A DNA stretch of 6,286 nucleotides from assembly GCA_039026975.1 (NCBI GenBank), contig JBCCLI010000385.1, positions 1 through 6,286 on the forward strand. Direction: 5' to 3'. Positions 1 to 5,971 of this stretch are shown here, piece after piece. The stretch comes from JBCBKZ01 sp039026975 (GTDB taxonomy: Bacteria; Bacteroidota; Bacteroidia; J057). The notes below the pieces were generated by a model. The model had not been told where the DNA came from, made no database searches, and saw only the letters and a list, made by a program, of their open reading frames with translations. Positions within the stretch are counted from its first letter, which is position 1. Each line of letters starts with the position of its first letter. Position numbers and translations under genes: made by a program.

Positions 1-1
1 A

Positions 2-415
2 GATAGCCCACACACAGAATCTGCCATAGCACTAGAGGATACAGAGATTCTCTATATCCCCAAAGAAGACTTCTACTCTCTGGTATACAACAATAGGGAT
101 GTCTCTAACAAATTCATTAGCATGCTGTCTAATGACCTTGCGGAAAAGGAAGAACAACTCCTTCATCTGGCCTATGATACCGTCAGAAAAAGAGTGGCTG
201 ATGCGCTACTCCTGTTAGAAGCCAAGTACCAGGAAAAGGAAAACCAACCTTTCTCCATGCCTATTTCCAGGGATAACTTGGCCAGTATAGTGGGAACCTC
301 TAAGGAATGTGTAATCAGAGTATTATCAGAATTCAAGGATGATAAGCTGGTGGAAACCCGGATGAGTAAGATCACCATTATTAACTCTGATGGACTAGCT
401 AAAATAAAATACTGA
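2..415 (+). CDS. Crp/Fnr-family transcriptional regulator, C-terminal part (5' end outside window)
   Basis: The frame is open from the left edge and gives 137 residues before TGA. The first 35 or so (SAIALEDTEILYIPKEDFYSLV) match the end of a cyclic-nucleotide-binding-type beta-roll. Next comes the long dimerisation helix (NNRDVSNKFISMLSNDLAEKEEQLLHL, visible residues about 29-55), then RKRVADALL and a winged helix-turn-helix around residues 90-118, with TSKECVIRVLSEF as the likely DNA-recognition helix. The protein should be a cytoplasmic DNA-binding regulator. The ATG at 122 lies inside the domain and is not a real start. Known relatives in Cytophagales often carry an N-terminal response-regulator receiver domain before this module; that part would lie upstream and cannot be seen. 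The ligand and target genes are unknown. The next gene follows after 80 bp on the same strand, so it could be a target or simply a neighbour. Confidence 0.9.
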   Translation, partial: DSPHTESAIALEDTEILYIPKEDFYSLVYNNRDVSNKFISMLSNDLAEKEEQLLHLAYDTVRKRVADALLLLEAKYQEKENQPFSMPISRDNLASIVGTSKECVIRVLSEFKDDKLVETRMSKITIINSDGLAKIKY

Positions 416-446
416 GCGTCACAAAACCATAGATAGCCGGGTCTAC

Positions 447-463
447 CATAGTAGGTACCTATG
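447..463. repeat. Short palindromic element between regulator and hydrolase genes
   Basis: CATAG at 447-451 is complementary to CTATG at 459-463, and the 10-bp perfect palindrome TAGGTACCTA lies at 452-461. No T-run follows, so it does not look like a rho-independent terminator. It could be an operator site in front of the hydrolase gene, whose start is 33 bp downstream, or chance. Low confidence in any function. Confidence 0.3.
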
Positions 464-495
464 TCAGGCAGCTCTATACCTAAAACCTATCAACT

Positions 496-1419
496 ATGCG
501 CTACCTCTTACTATCTTTATTCATCTCTCTCCAGTTTTCATATGCCCAGGAGATCATCCCTTTGTGGGCTGATGGCGTTCCCAATTGCCCTGTTGAATCC
601 CCATATCAGGAAGTTCCAGATGAGCGCATAGGCATAAAAACCCTATCTGTACAAGATCCTACCATAGAAGTATACCTTCCCCCTGCCTACCGTGCTAATG
701 GAGCTGCTGTCCTCATATGCCCGGGAGGGGGATACTACCTACAGGCCTATGATTGGGAAGGGACAGAATTTGCTAAGTGGTTTAACCGCAAAGGGATAGC
801 CGCTTTTGTGCTAAAGTACCGCCTTCCCCACTGGACCAAGCCTCCCTGTAGTGAGCATATAGCCTTGGATGATGCCAGCAGAGCTATGCGGCTTATCAGA
901 TCCAAGGCAGAAGGGTTTAATATAGATCCAGATCGACTGGGGGTTATGGGCTTCTCTGCAGGTGGGCATTTGGCGTCTACCTTATCTACCCACTTTGATG
1001 CAGGTGATCAGGAGGCAAGCGACCCTGTAGCACGGCAATCTTCTCGTCCAGACTTTTCTGTCCTGGTATACGCTGTCATTAGCGGGGACAGCAGCATATA
1101 CCACGGTGGATCCTTCAAGAACTTACTGGGAGAAGATCCTGATCCCGCCACAGTGGATTACTATTCAGGGGAGAAACAGGTAACTGCAGAAACTCCTCCT
1201 GCTATCCTGATTCATGCAGCAGATGATAAAGGGGTTCCCTTTGAGAATAGCCTAGTCTATTTCCAGGCTCTCCAACAACACGGCATCAAAAGTGCCCTCC
1301 ACATCTATGCCGAAGGCGGCCATGGATTCGCGCTGGCAGAAGACAGGCCTCACTTATCAGGCTGGATAGAGCTGGTGAGCGGATGGATAGAGGAACAGGG
1401 GTTTACGGGTGAGAATTAA
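496..1419 (+). CDS. Secreted alpha/beta hydrolase, acetyl-xylan-esterase/BD-FAE type
   Basis: A 307-residue protein, probably a carbohydrate esterase removing acetyl or feruloyl groups from plant or algal polysaccharide; the exact substrate is not readable from sequence. Residues 1-17 form a signal peptide with likely cleavage after SYA, so it acts in the periplasm or outside the cell. The alpha/beta-hydrolase fold is shown by the oxyanion-hole segment CPGGGYY (75-81), the nucleophile elbow GFSAGG with Ser154, the acid Asp244 in ADDKGVP, and the base His276 in GGHGF, so the catalytic triad is complete. The length is normal for a single-domain esterase of this type. The start follows directly from the signal peptide; no strong ribosome-binding site is seen, as is usual in Bacteroidota. 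The stop TAA overlaps the convergent gene's stop. Homologues are often labelled xylanase in databases, but nothing here resembles a glycoside hydrolase catalytic domain. Confidence 0.88.
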   Translation: MRYLLLSLFISLQFSYAQEIIPLWADGVPNCPVESPYQEVPDERIGIKTLSVQDPTIEVYLPPAYRANGAAVLICPGGGYYLQAYDWEGTEFAKWFNRKGIAAFVLKYRLPHWTKPPCSEHIALDDASRAMRLIRSKAEGFNIDPDRLGVMGFSAGGHLASTLSTHFDAGDQEASDPVARQSSRPDFSVLVYAVISGDSSIYHGGSFKNLLGEDPDPATVDYYSGEKQVTAETPPAILIHAADDKGVPFENSLVYFQALQQHGIKSALHIYAEGGHGFALAEDRPHLSGWIELVSGWIEEQGFTGEN

Positions 1420-2447
1420 TCTCCCAACTCATACTCCCCCATACTTTCATAAAAGTCTGCCATGATAGCATCCTTATTAAAATTCTCCCAAATGAGAATT
1501 TTTCGAGGGTTATCAGGGCGCTCCGTCCAGGACTCATTCTCATAGGTGGGGGCAGGGATTTCAGCAGCTTCTGCCCATGTAGGGTCCTTGACTATGGCTA
1601 CTGCCGCCATATCAAAGAGGGCTCTGGCTGGCGGATCTCCATATAAATCTATGCCTGAGAATAGGCTAACGGAATAATCGCCGAAGGTAGTGAAGGTACC
1701 TCCATGTCTGCCTTCCACTTCTTCAGCGGCTTGGGGACCTTTTCCAGCCATATTAGCCATGATTTCATCGGGAGTTACCCGCACTGCATCTGTCCCTGTG
1801 GGATCGCCATAGCGCACCATTACCATTTCAAAGGGTACTTCCATGTCCAGGATGTAGTTCATGGAGGGGATGTCATTGACCAGGTTGTATTCTCCCGGCT
1901 CAGGGTAGTTAGCACCCAGCCAGACAATTCTCACTCTATCTGCTATCTCTGGCGCTTTCGCTAAGGCTAAGGCTATGTTGGTTAGCTTACCTACGGGTAG
2001 AAGCAGCAGTGGATTTTCTGGGGCAGCCTTCATGCTTTCTGATATGATGAGGTTGACGGCTTCAGATCCGTCAAAGCTTTCTTCCCCCAGAGAAGTCCGA
2101 ATGTACTCGAAGGTGCTGTCTGCTCCCTGAATCAAGGGAAGATCCTCATACACCCCACAAAGTTTCATCACCCTTTCAGCCTCTTTCATGTGCATATCTA
2201 TGCCTCCTCCATTAAAGGTCCTGTTCACGGTTATAGCAGCTATGTCAAATACATCCTGGTTGAAGAAGAGATAAGCCATCGCATGCTGGTCATCCAGCTC
2301 ATTATTAGCATCCGTATCAAAGATGACTCGCATCTTAGCGGATTCCATTACTGTTTCTTCAGGCTCTTCAGTTGTATCAGCAGTAGGCGTAGTACAGGAA
2401 ACCCACAACAGACAAAGGATCATGGAAAGGAGGGTATAATTTCTCAT
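1416..2447 (-). CDS. Nucleoside-hydrolase-like exported lipoprotein
   Basis: A 343-residue protein of the inosine-uridine nucleoside hydrolase superfamily, whose members cleave N-ribosidic bonds using a Ca2+ bound by aspartates. FDTDANNELDD (residues 43-53) is the N-terminal metal-binding motif (Asp44, Asp46, Asp52, Asp53). LLPVGKLTNIALAL (150-163) and EYNLVNDIPSMNYIL (187-201) match the conserved central segments. Asp279 in LFDMAAVA sits where the last metal-binding Asp is expected, but the preceding residue is Phe278 rather than the usual catalytic His. I chose the start at 2447 because it gives a signal sequence, with Cys18 in WVSC as a probable lipidation site followed by an acidic TTEEPEE linker. 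Trp at -3 is not a textbook lipobox, so simple signal-peptide cleavage is possible. A longer frame from GTG at 2540 would overlap the sulfatase gene and add 31 residues that do not look like a signal. It lies 55 bp after the sulfatase gene, probably in the same transcript. The substrate may not be a nucleoside. Confidence 0.82.
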   Translation of the reverse strand: MRNYTLLSMILCLLWVSCTTPTADTTEEPEETVMESAKMRVIFDTDANNELDDQHAMAYLFFNQDVFDIAAITVNRTFNGGGIDMHMKEAERVMKLCGVYEDLPLIQGADSTFEYIRTSLGEESFDGSEAVNLIISESMKAAPENPLLLLPVGKLTNIALALAKAPEIADRVRIVWLGANYPEPGEYNLVNDIPSMNYILDMEVPFEMVMVRYGDPTGTDAVRVTPDEIMANMAGKGPQAAEEVEGRHGGTFTTFGDYSVSLFSGIDLYGDPPARALFDMAAVAIVKDPTWAEAAEIPAPTYENESWTERPDNPRKILIWENFNKDAIMADFYESMGEYELGD

Positions 2448-2502
2448 GTAAATTTCTATTTGTTTAATAGAGCCTAATCTATAAAAGTTCTCCCATAAGC
2501 AG

Positions 2503-4008
2503 CTACTCCAGCATAGGATTCCCCTTTTCCATGGGCTCACAAAATAAGCTCAGTTGTTCATCTAAGGGTAAGTCTTTAGGAATACTATCAGCTAAAGGAT
2601 GTGTATCTCTGAACCACCTTAGCAGGGCAGCCTGCAGTCTTTCGAGCGCTTTTTGGGCGGCAGGCTCATGCGCTATGTTTCTTCCTTCAGTTGGGTCATT
2701 CTCCAGATCATATAGCCTGTGGAGAATTCCGGTGGGAGAATTCCCGGTTGCATAGCCCTGTCCCAGATCCCTTTTCCCTGAAGTGAAAATGTACTTATAC
2801 CTACCATCATTCACCATAGCTTTATTATCTGCCAGATATTCCGCGTAAACCAGAGGGTCTTGCTGTGGCTGTCCACTGATTACAGGAAGCAGGCTTTCTC
2901 CCTGGGTACCGGCTATCTCCGGTAGCCCCATCATGTCCAATATGGTAGGCACTACATCTACTAATTCCACCTGATCTGAGATCCTTTTGGCTCCTGAGCC
3001 ATTTTTGAATAGTAGAGGTACGCTGATGGCCTCTTCCCACATCATATGCTTCTCAAATCTTTTATGATGTCCCAGGAGGTAGCCGTGGTCTCCAAAAAAG
3101 ACAATCAAAGTCTCATCAGCTATGCCCATCTCCTCCAATTGATCCAGTATATAGCCTACGTTCTGGTCCAGGTATCTGACAGAGGTATGGTAGGCACGGG
3201 TAATTCCTTTTTGATCCTTATCCGGCATATCTTTGAATATTTCAGGAACCCACTGGTCATCTTCTGAAGAGGTAGCTGGAATAAGAGGATCTACTCCATC
3301 ATAAGTTCCATAAAACTCATTAGAGAAATTGAAGGGAGAATGGGGTTCAAAAAAGCTGGCCATACAAAAGGTAGGCTGGTCTTTATTAGCCTTCAAGAAG
3401 TTCACTGCTTCTCGGGCTATAAAGGTAGCTTGACTATGTTCGTATGGTAGTCCAGAAGCATTGGCATCTGCATTTAACCAAATCCTGGCTGGATCCCTGA
3501 AGGGCTTCCAGGCAGGCCTTACCCCCACTCCACTATCAGGCTCAGGATAGGTGATCTGAGATAGATACTCCCTGTATTGCCCTCTATCTACTATGGTATC
3601 AAAACCGTGCTTTAGCTCACTATTGAAGTGGTTTTTCCCGAAAATACCCGTTTGGAAGCCGCTTTTCTTTAGGTGTTCCGCTAGGGTATATACACTGTCA
3701 GGAAGAGGAGAACGCAGCAGACTTACCCCTGTAGCATGTACATACTTACCCGTAATGAAGGATGCACGGGAAGGCGTGCACATAGGACAGTTTGCATAGG
3801 CATGCTCAAAAAGAACACTTTGGGCTGCTAGCCTATCAATATTGGGGGTTTGAAAAAGGGTCTGCCCATAACTTCCCAGGGCGTAGGCGGCCAAGTCATC
3901 ACTGACGATGAATAGCACATGCTTGAGTGTAGGGCTGGAAGTATCATCCTGCAGTTGACAGAAAAGTAAAAATATGGGAATGAAGAGTAAGTATGAACGT
4001 CGGAGCAT
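2503..4008 (-). CDS. Exported sulfatase of the formylglycine (Cys) type
   Basis: A 501-residue arylsulfatase-family enzyme (alkaline phosphatase superfamily) expected to hydrolyse sulfate esters, probably on a sulfated glycan. IVSDDLA (residues 34-40) supplies metal-binding Asp37 and Asp38. CTPSRASFITG (77-87) is the sulfatase signature, in which Cys77 would be oxidised to formylglycine. GKNH (Lys125, His127), EPHSPF (His223), GDHG (Asp307, His308) and Lys320 are the other expected active-site positions. RLYDLENDPTEGRNIA (431-446) is the common C-terminal segment. I chose the ATG at 4008 because it puts the basic residues LRR just before a hydrophobic stretch. Cys17 in LLFC could be a lipidation site, although Phe at -1 is unusual. 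An in-frame GTG at 4110 overlaps the rsmI stop as GTGA and would add 34 mostly basic residues; it is possible but less likely. No sulfatase-maturing enzyme is in the window, and the exact substrate class cannot be decided. Confidence 0.92.
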   Translation of the reverse strand: MLRRSYLLFIPIFLLFCQLQDDTSSPTLKHVLFIVSDDLAAYALGSYGQTLFQTPNIDRLAAQSVLFEHAYANCPMCTPSRASFITGKYVHATGVSLLRSPLPDSVYTLAEHLKKSGFQTGIFGKNHFNSELKHGFDTIVDRGQYREYLSQITYPEPDSGVGVRPAWKPFRDPARIWLNADANASGLPYEHSQATFIAREAVNFLKANKDQPTFCMASFFEPHSPFNFSNEFYGTYDGVDPLIPATSSEDDQWVPEIFKDMPDKDQKGITRAYHTSVRYLDQNVGYILDQLEEMGIADETLIVFFGDHGYLLGHHKRFEKHMMWEEAISVPLLFKNGSGAKRISDQVELVDVVPTILDMMGLPEIAGTQGESLLPVISGQPQQDPLVYAEYLADNKAMVNDGRYKYIFTSGKRDLGQGYATGNSPTGILHRLYDLENDPTEGRNIAHEPAAQKALERLQAALLRWFRDTHPLADSIPKDLPLDEQLSLFCEPMEKGNPMLE

Positions 4009-4106
4009 ATGATGGGACTTACCGTTTTGGGTTCTCCCGTAAAGAGAATGAATCCTCCTCTTCACTTCCAATTTATTAGGGAGAAGTTTATCTAGGCCCA
4101 AGGTCT

Positions 4107-4784
4107 TCACTTGCTTTTACCCGCTACCACTATGGCTATTTCTCCCTTCACCTTTTTCCCTTGAAAATAGACTAATACATCCTTACAGCTTCCACGAGCA
4201 TGTTCTTCATGTAGCTTAGTTAGTTCTCTCCCCACGCTGACGATTCTTTCTTCCCCAAAAGTCTGGCAGAAGTCCTTCAAGGTCTTTTCCAGTCGGTAAG
4301 GAGACTCATAAAATACCATCGTACGTTTTTCTTCTGACAGTTCCTTCAGGCGGGTTTGTCTCCCTTTCTTGGGAGGAAGGAAACCTTCAAACACAAATTT
4401 ATCACAGGGAATACCACTACTCACTAAGGCTGGGACAAAGGCAGTGGCCCCCGGCAAAGATTCCACTTTAATGTTATTAGCTATGGCTTCTCTCACAAAC
4501 AAAAATCCAGGATCAGATATGCCGGGCGTACCGGCATCTGTAATCACCGCTACCTGCAAGTCCTGTTCTAGCATTTGATTAATCAAGGCAGGTATCTTTT
4601 GATGCTCATTATGCTGGTGGAGGGAGGTGAGAGGAGTACTAATTTCATAGTGGCTCAGTAGCTTCCCGGAAGTACGGGTATCTTCAGCTGTGATTAGATC
4701 TACTTCCTTAAGAATACGTAAGGCCCTGAGGGTAATATCTTCCAAATTACCAATGGGTGTGGAGACCAGAATGAGGGAAGCCAT
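4107..4784 (-). CDS. rsmI: 16S rRNA (cytidine(1402)-2'-O)-methyltransferase
   Basis: A 225-residue cytoplasmic enzyme that uses S-adenosylmethionine to methylate the ribose of C1402 in 16S rRNA, in the decoding centre. The family (tetrapyrrole-methylase fold) is clear from STPIGNLEDITLRAL (residues 8-22), AEDTR (33-37), TDAGTPGISDPG (82-93), LPGATAFVPALVSSG (110-124) and FEGFLPPKKGRQ (132-143). The length is at the short end for the family, without the extra C-terminal region found in some longer bacterial versions. The ATG at 4784 begins MASLILVSTPIGN, the usual N-terminus. It is first in a same-direction row with the sulfatase and the nucleoside-hydrolase-like gene. The upstream 306-bp intergenic region probably contains its promoter, although I could not identify one with confidence. 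Confidence 0.96.
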   Translation of the reverse strand: MASLILVSTPIGNLEDITLRALRILKEVDLITAEDTRTSGKLLSHYEISTPLTSLHQHNEHQKIPALINQMLEQDLQVAVITDAGTPGISDPGFLFVREAIANNIKVESLPGATAFVPALVSSGIPCDKFVFEGFLPPKKGRQTRLKELSEEKRTMVFYESPYRLEKTLKDFCQTFGEERIVSVGRELTKLHEEHARGSCKDVLVYFQGKKVKGEIAIVVAGKSK

Positions 4785-4809
4785 AGGAGAAAATCTAAAA
4801 TCAAACTAT

Positions 4810-4890
4810 CTATACTTCTAATTCTCTAATCATCTCTTTAAGAATCCACTCCTCAAATTTTTTTGCGGCTTGGCGGCTTAGCGTAAACAT
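4810..4890 (-). CDS. Possible 26-residue micro-ORF upstream of rsmI
   Basis: An ATG at 4890, in the loop of the inverted repeat, opens a frame of 26 codons ending in TAG, 25 bp before the rsmI start. The peptide starts MFTLSRQAAKKFEEW and ends MIRELEV. It is rich in Lys and Glu with regularly spaced hydrophobic residues, as in an amphipathic helix. GGGA lies just upstream of the ATG but closer than a good ribosome-binding site. It could be a leader peptide, a small protein, a remnant of an older gene's C-terminus, or chance. I know of no family for it, and there is no sign of conservation within this window. Confidence 0.25.
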   Translation of the reverse strand: MFTLSRQAAKKFEEWILKEMIRELEV

Positions 4891-4920
4891 ATTCCCACGC
4901 AAAGACGCGAAGGCGCCAAG
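4861..4920. repeat. Imperfect inverted repeat built from 4-base units (GCGN/CTTN)
   Basis: The left arm (4861-4884) reads as alternating units GCGG, CTTG, GCGG, CTTA, GCGT after a short T-run. The right arm (4897-4920) reads ACGC, AAAG, ACGC, GAAG, GCGC, CAAG. Folded on a 12-base loop (4885-4896), 18 of 24 positions pair. The internal mismatches fall at exactly every fourth base: 4880/4901, 4876/4905, 4872/4909, 4868/4913 and 4864/4917. The outermost pair, 4861/4920, is T/G. From general familiarity, similar CGCAAAGACGCAAAG-like intergenic repeats are scattered through Bacteroidota and some other genomes. Their role is unclear to me, and copy number here cannot be judged from one window. Confidence 0.75.
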
Positions 4921-4976
4921 ATTATGAGATAGAAAATTTCTCCCATAAATGAATTCTATAAGAAACCTTAAAAGAT

Positions 4977-5014
4977 GTAAACCCAGAGCTACATGAGGTA
5001 GCAGCTAGATTTAC
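4977..5014. other. Two-tier stem-loop, function unknown
   Basis: An inner stem GCTAC (4988-4992) pairs with GTAGC (4998-5002) around a 5-base loop. An outer stem GTAAA (4977-4981) pairs with TTTAC (5010-5014), separated from the inner stem by 6 and 7 unpaired bases. It lies just past the LytTR gene's terminator, so on the minus strand it could belong to the rsmI leader. The stems are only 5 bp each, so chance is a real possibility. Confidence 0.3.
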
Positions 5015-5025
5015 CTTAAACTTAC

Positions 5026-5065
5026 AAATAAGAAAGAAGATCTGACCTAATTGGCCAGATCTTCT
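5026..5065 (-). terminator. Rho-independent terminator of the LytTR regulator gene
   Basis: AGAAGATCTG (5035-5044) and CAGATCTTCT (5056-5065) form a perfect 10-bp stem. After one mismatch (5045/5055) it is extended by CC (5046-5047) pairing with GG (5053-5054), with loop TAATT. Read on the minus strand, the stem is followed at once by TTCTTATTT (5034 down to 5026), a T-rich tail. It starts 25 bp after the regulator's stop codon, which is the expected place to end a kinase-regulator transcript and separate it from rsmI. Confidence 0.85.
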
Positions 5066-5090
5066 CATATATGTTCGAATCAAGCTTAGA

Positions 5091-5858
5091 CTAGAACTTC
5101 AGAACCTGTTTGAGAATCTTAGATTTCTCGCGGCTACTGATCACTTCTTTGTCATTACTGAGGATGATCTTGAATCTATTCCCGAACCAGATCACAATTT
5201 CTTTCACATGCTTAAGTCCTATAATGCAGGATCTATTCACACGGAAAAACTGGTCTGAAGGAAGCTTCCTTTCAAATGTATCCAGGGTATGGTTTAGCAG
5301 ATAAGATTTCTCTTTAGTGTAAAGCCTTACAGAGCGCTCTTCTACCTCAATACACACTACTTCTGTATAGTCTACCAGCTTATACCTATCTCTGGTAGGA
5401 ATGGGTACCTTATTAGAAAAAGGCGTCTTTATTTCTTCTGCTAATTCTGACTTTAGAATTTCGGCTATCTTATTCTTGTCCAGGGCTACACTACCCTGGC
5501 TGTTAGATACCTTATCTATGGTGTTTCTCAGTCTTTCCTCATTAAAGGGCTTAAGAAGATAATCCAGTGCGTTTAGCTCAAATGCCTTGATAGCATGCTC
5601 ACTATAGGCAGTAGCAAACACAACTGCGGGCATCTTTTCCAGGTCTATATTTTCAGCTACCTCAAGTCCATTCATCCCTGGCATTTCTATATCCAGGAAC
5701 ACAAGATCAGGTTTTAGGGACTGGATATGCTCCAAAGCATCAAATCCATTTTCCGCTGCATGAACAAGTTCTACGCTGGTGATTTTTTGAAGCAGGCGCT
5801 TCATCTTATTGCGAGCGGGAAGTTCATCATCAGCTATTAATACACGGAGTTTTGACAT
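5091..5858 (-). CDS. LytTR-family response regulator
   Basis: A 255-residue cytoplasmic transcription regulator. The receiver domain spans about residues 4-120: acidic pocket Asp10/Asp11, phosphoacceptor Asp56 in FLDIEMPG, Thr83 in FATAYS and Lys103 in LLKPF, so all the residues needed for phosphorylation are present. A linker of about 30 residues follows, then a LytTR DNA-binding domain at about 150-253, with the typical FFRVNRSCIIGLKHV (positions about 206-220) and a final ISSREKSKIL segment. The length is normal for the LytR/AlgR group. The start ATG immediately precedes SKLRVLIADDE, the usual receiver N-terminus. The kinase gene upstream on the same strand is the likely phosphodonor, with a 113-bp gap between them. 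Targets cannot be read from this window; LytTR regulators bind paired direct repeats, and none was recognised here. Confidence 0.95.
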   Translation of the reverse strand: MSKLRVLIADDELPARNKMKRLLQKITSVELVHAAENGFDALEHIQSLKPDLVFLDIEMPGMNGLEVAENIDLEKMPAVVFATAYSEHAIKAFELNALDYLLKPFNEERLRNTIDKVSNSQGSVALDKNKIAEILKSELAEEIKTPFSNKVPIPTRDRYKLVDYTEVVCIEVEERSVRLYTKEKSYLLNHTLDTFERKLPSDQFFRVNRSCIIGLKHVKEIVIWFGNRFKIILSNDKEVISSREKSKILKQVLKF

Positions 5859-5971
5859 ATGTGTTTGTCGGTTTTAATCTAATTCATTGAACAAATAACC
5901 TCACCAATATTTCTAATGAAAACTATTTTTCCTAAAAATCTATTGTATGACTCCCTAAAATTTGTGGATTA

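Larger units (their letters stand above)
4785..5090. other. 306-bp intergenic region between rsmI and the LytTR regulator
   Basis: No conventional gene is present. Going leftward on the minus strand, the direction of both flanking genes, it holds the regulator's terminator (5026-5065), a two-tier stem-loop (4977-5014), an AT-rich stretch without clear structure (about 4921-4976), an imperfect GC-rich inverted repeat (4861-4920) and a 26-codon micro-ORF (4810-4890), followed by a 25-bp leader to rsmI. The GC-rich repeat stands out from its AT-rich surroundings and may be an inserted or dispersed element. The rsmI promoter should lie here; no clear Bacteroidota-type TAnnTTTG box was found. Confidence 0.6.

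Noticed and set aside
2448..2540. N-terminal extension of the nucleoside-hydrolase-like gene from GTG at 2540
   Set aside because: It overlaps the end of the sulfatase gene and encodes a Trp/Cys-rich stretch unlike a signal peptide; the ATG at 2447 gives a proper signal sequence.
2721..2744. Direct repeat GGAGAATTCC at 2721-2730 and 2735-2744
   Set aside because: It lies inside the sulfatase coding sequence; the two copies are 14 bp apart and read in different frames, so it looks like chance.
4021..4106. Possible promoter (TTG then TAAATTGG) and an AGGAGG run on the minus strand between rsmI and the sulfatase
   Set aside because: The promoter match is imperfect with a long spacer, and AGGAGG is far from the ATG at 4008 with no good start codon at the right distance.
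4785..4810. TAGTTTG on the minus strand as an rsmI promoter -7 box
   Set aside because: It has one base too few between TA and TTTG compared with the Bacteroidota TAnnTTTG box, and no matching -33 element was seen.
4861..4920. CRISPR array or tandem repeat
   Set aside because: The units are only 4-8 bp with no spacers of regular length; the structure is an inverted repeat, not a repeat-spacer array.
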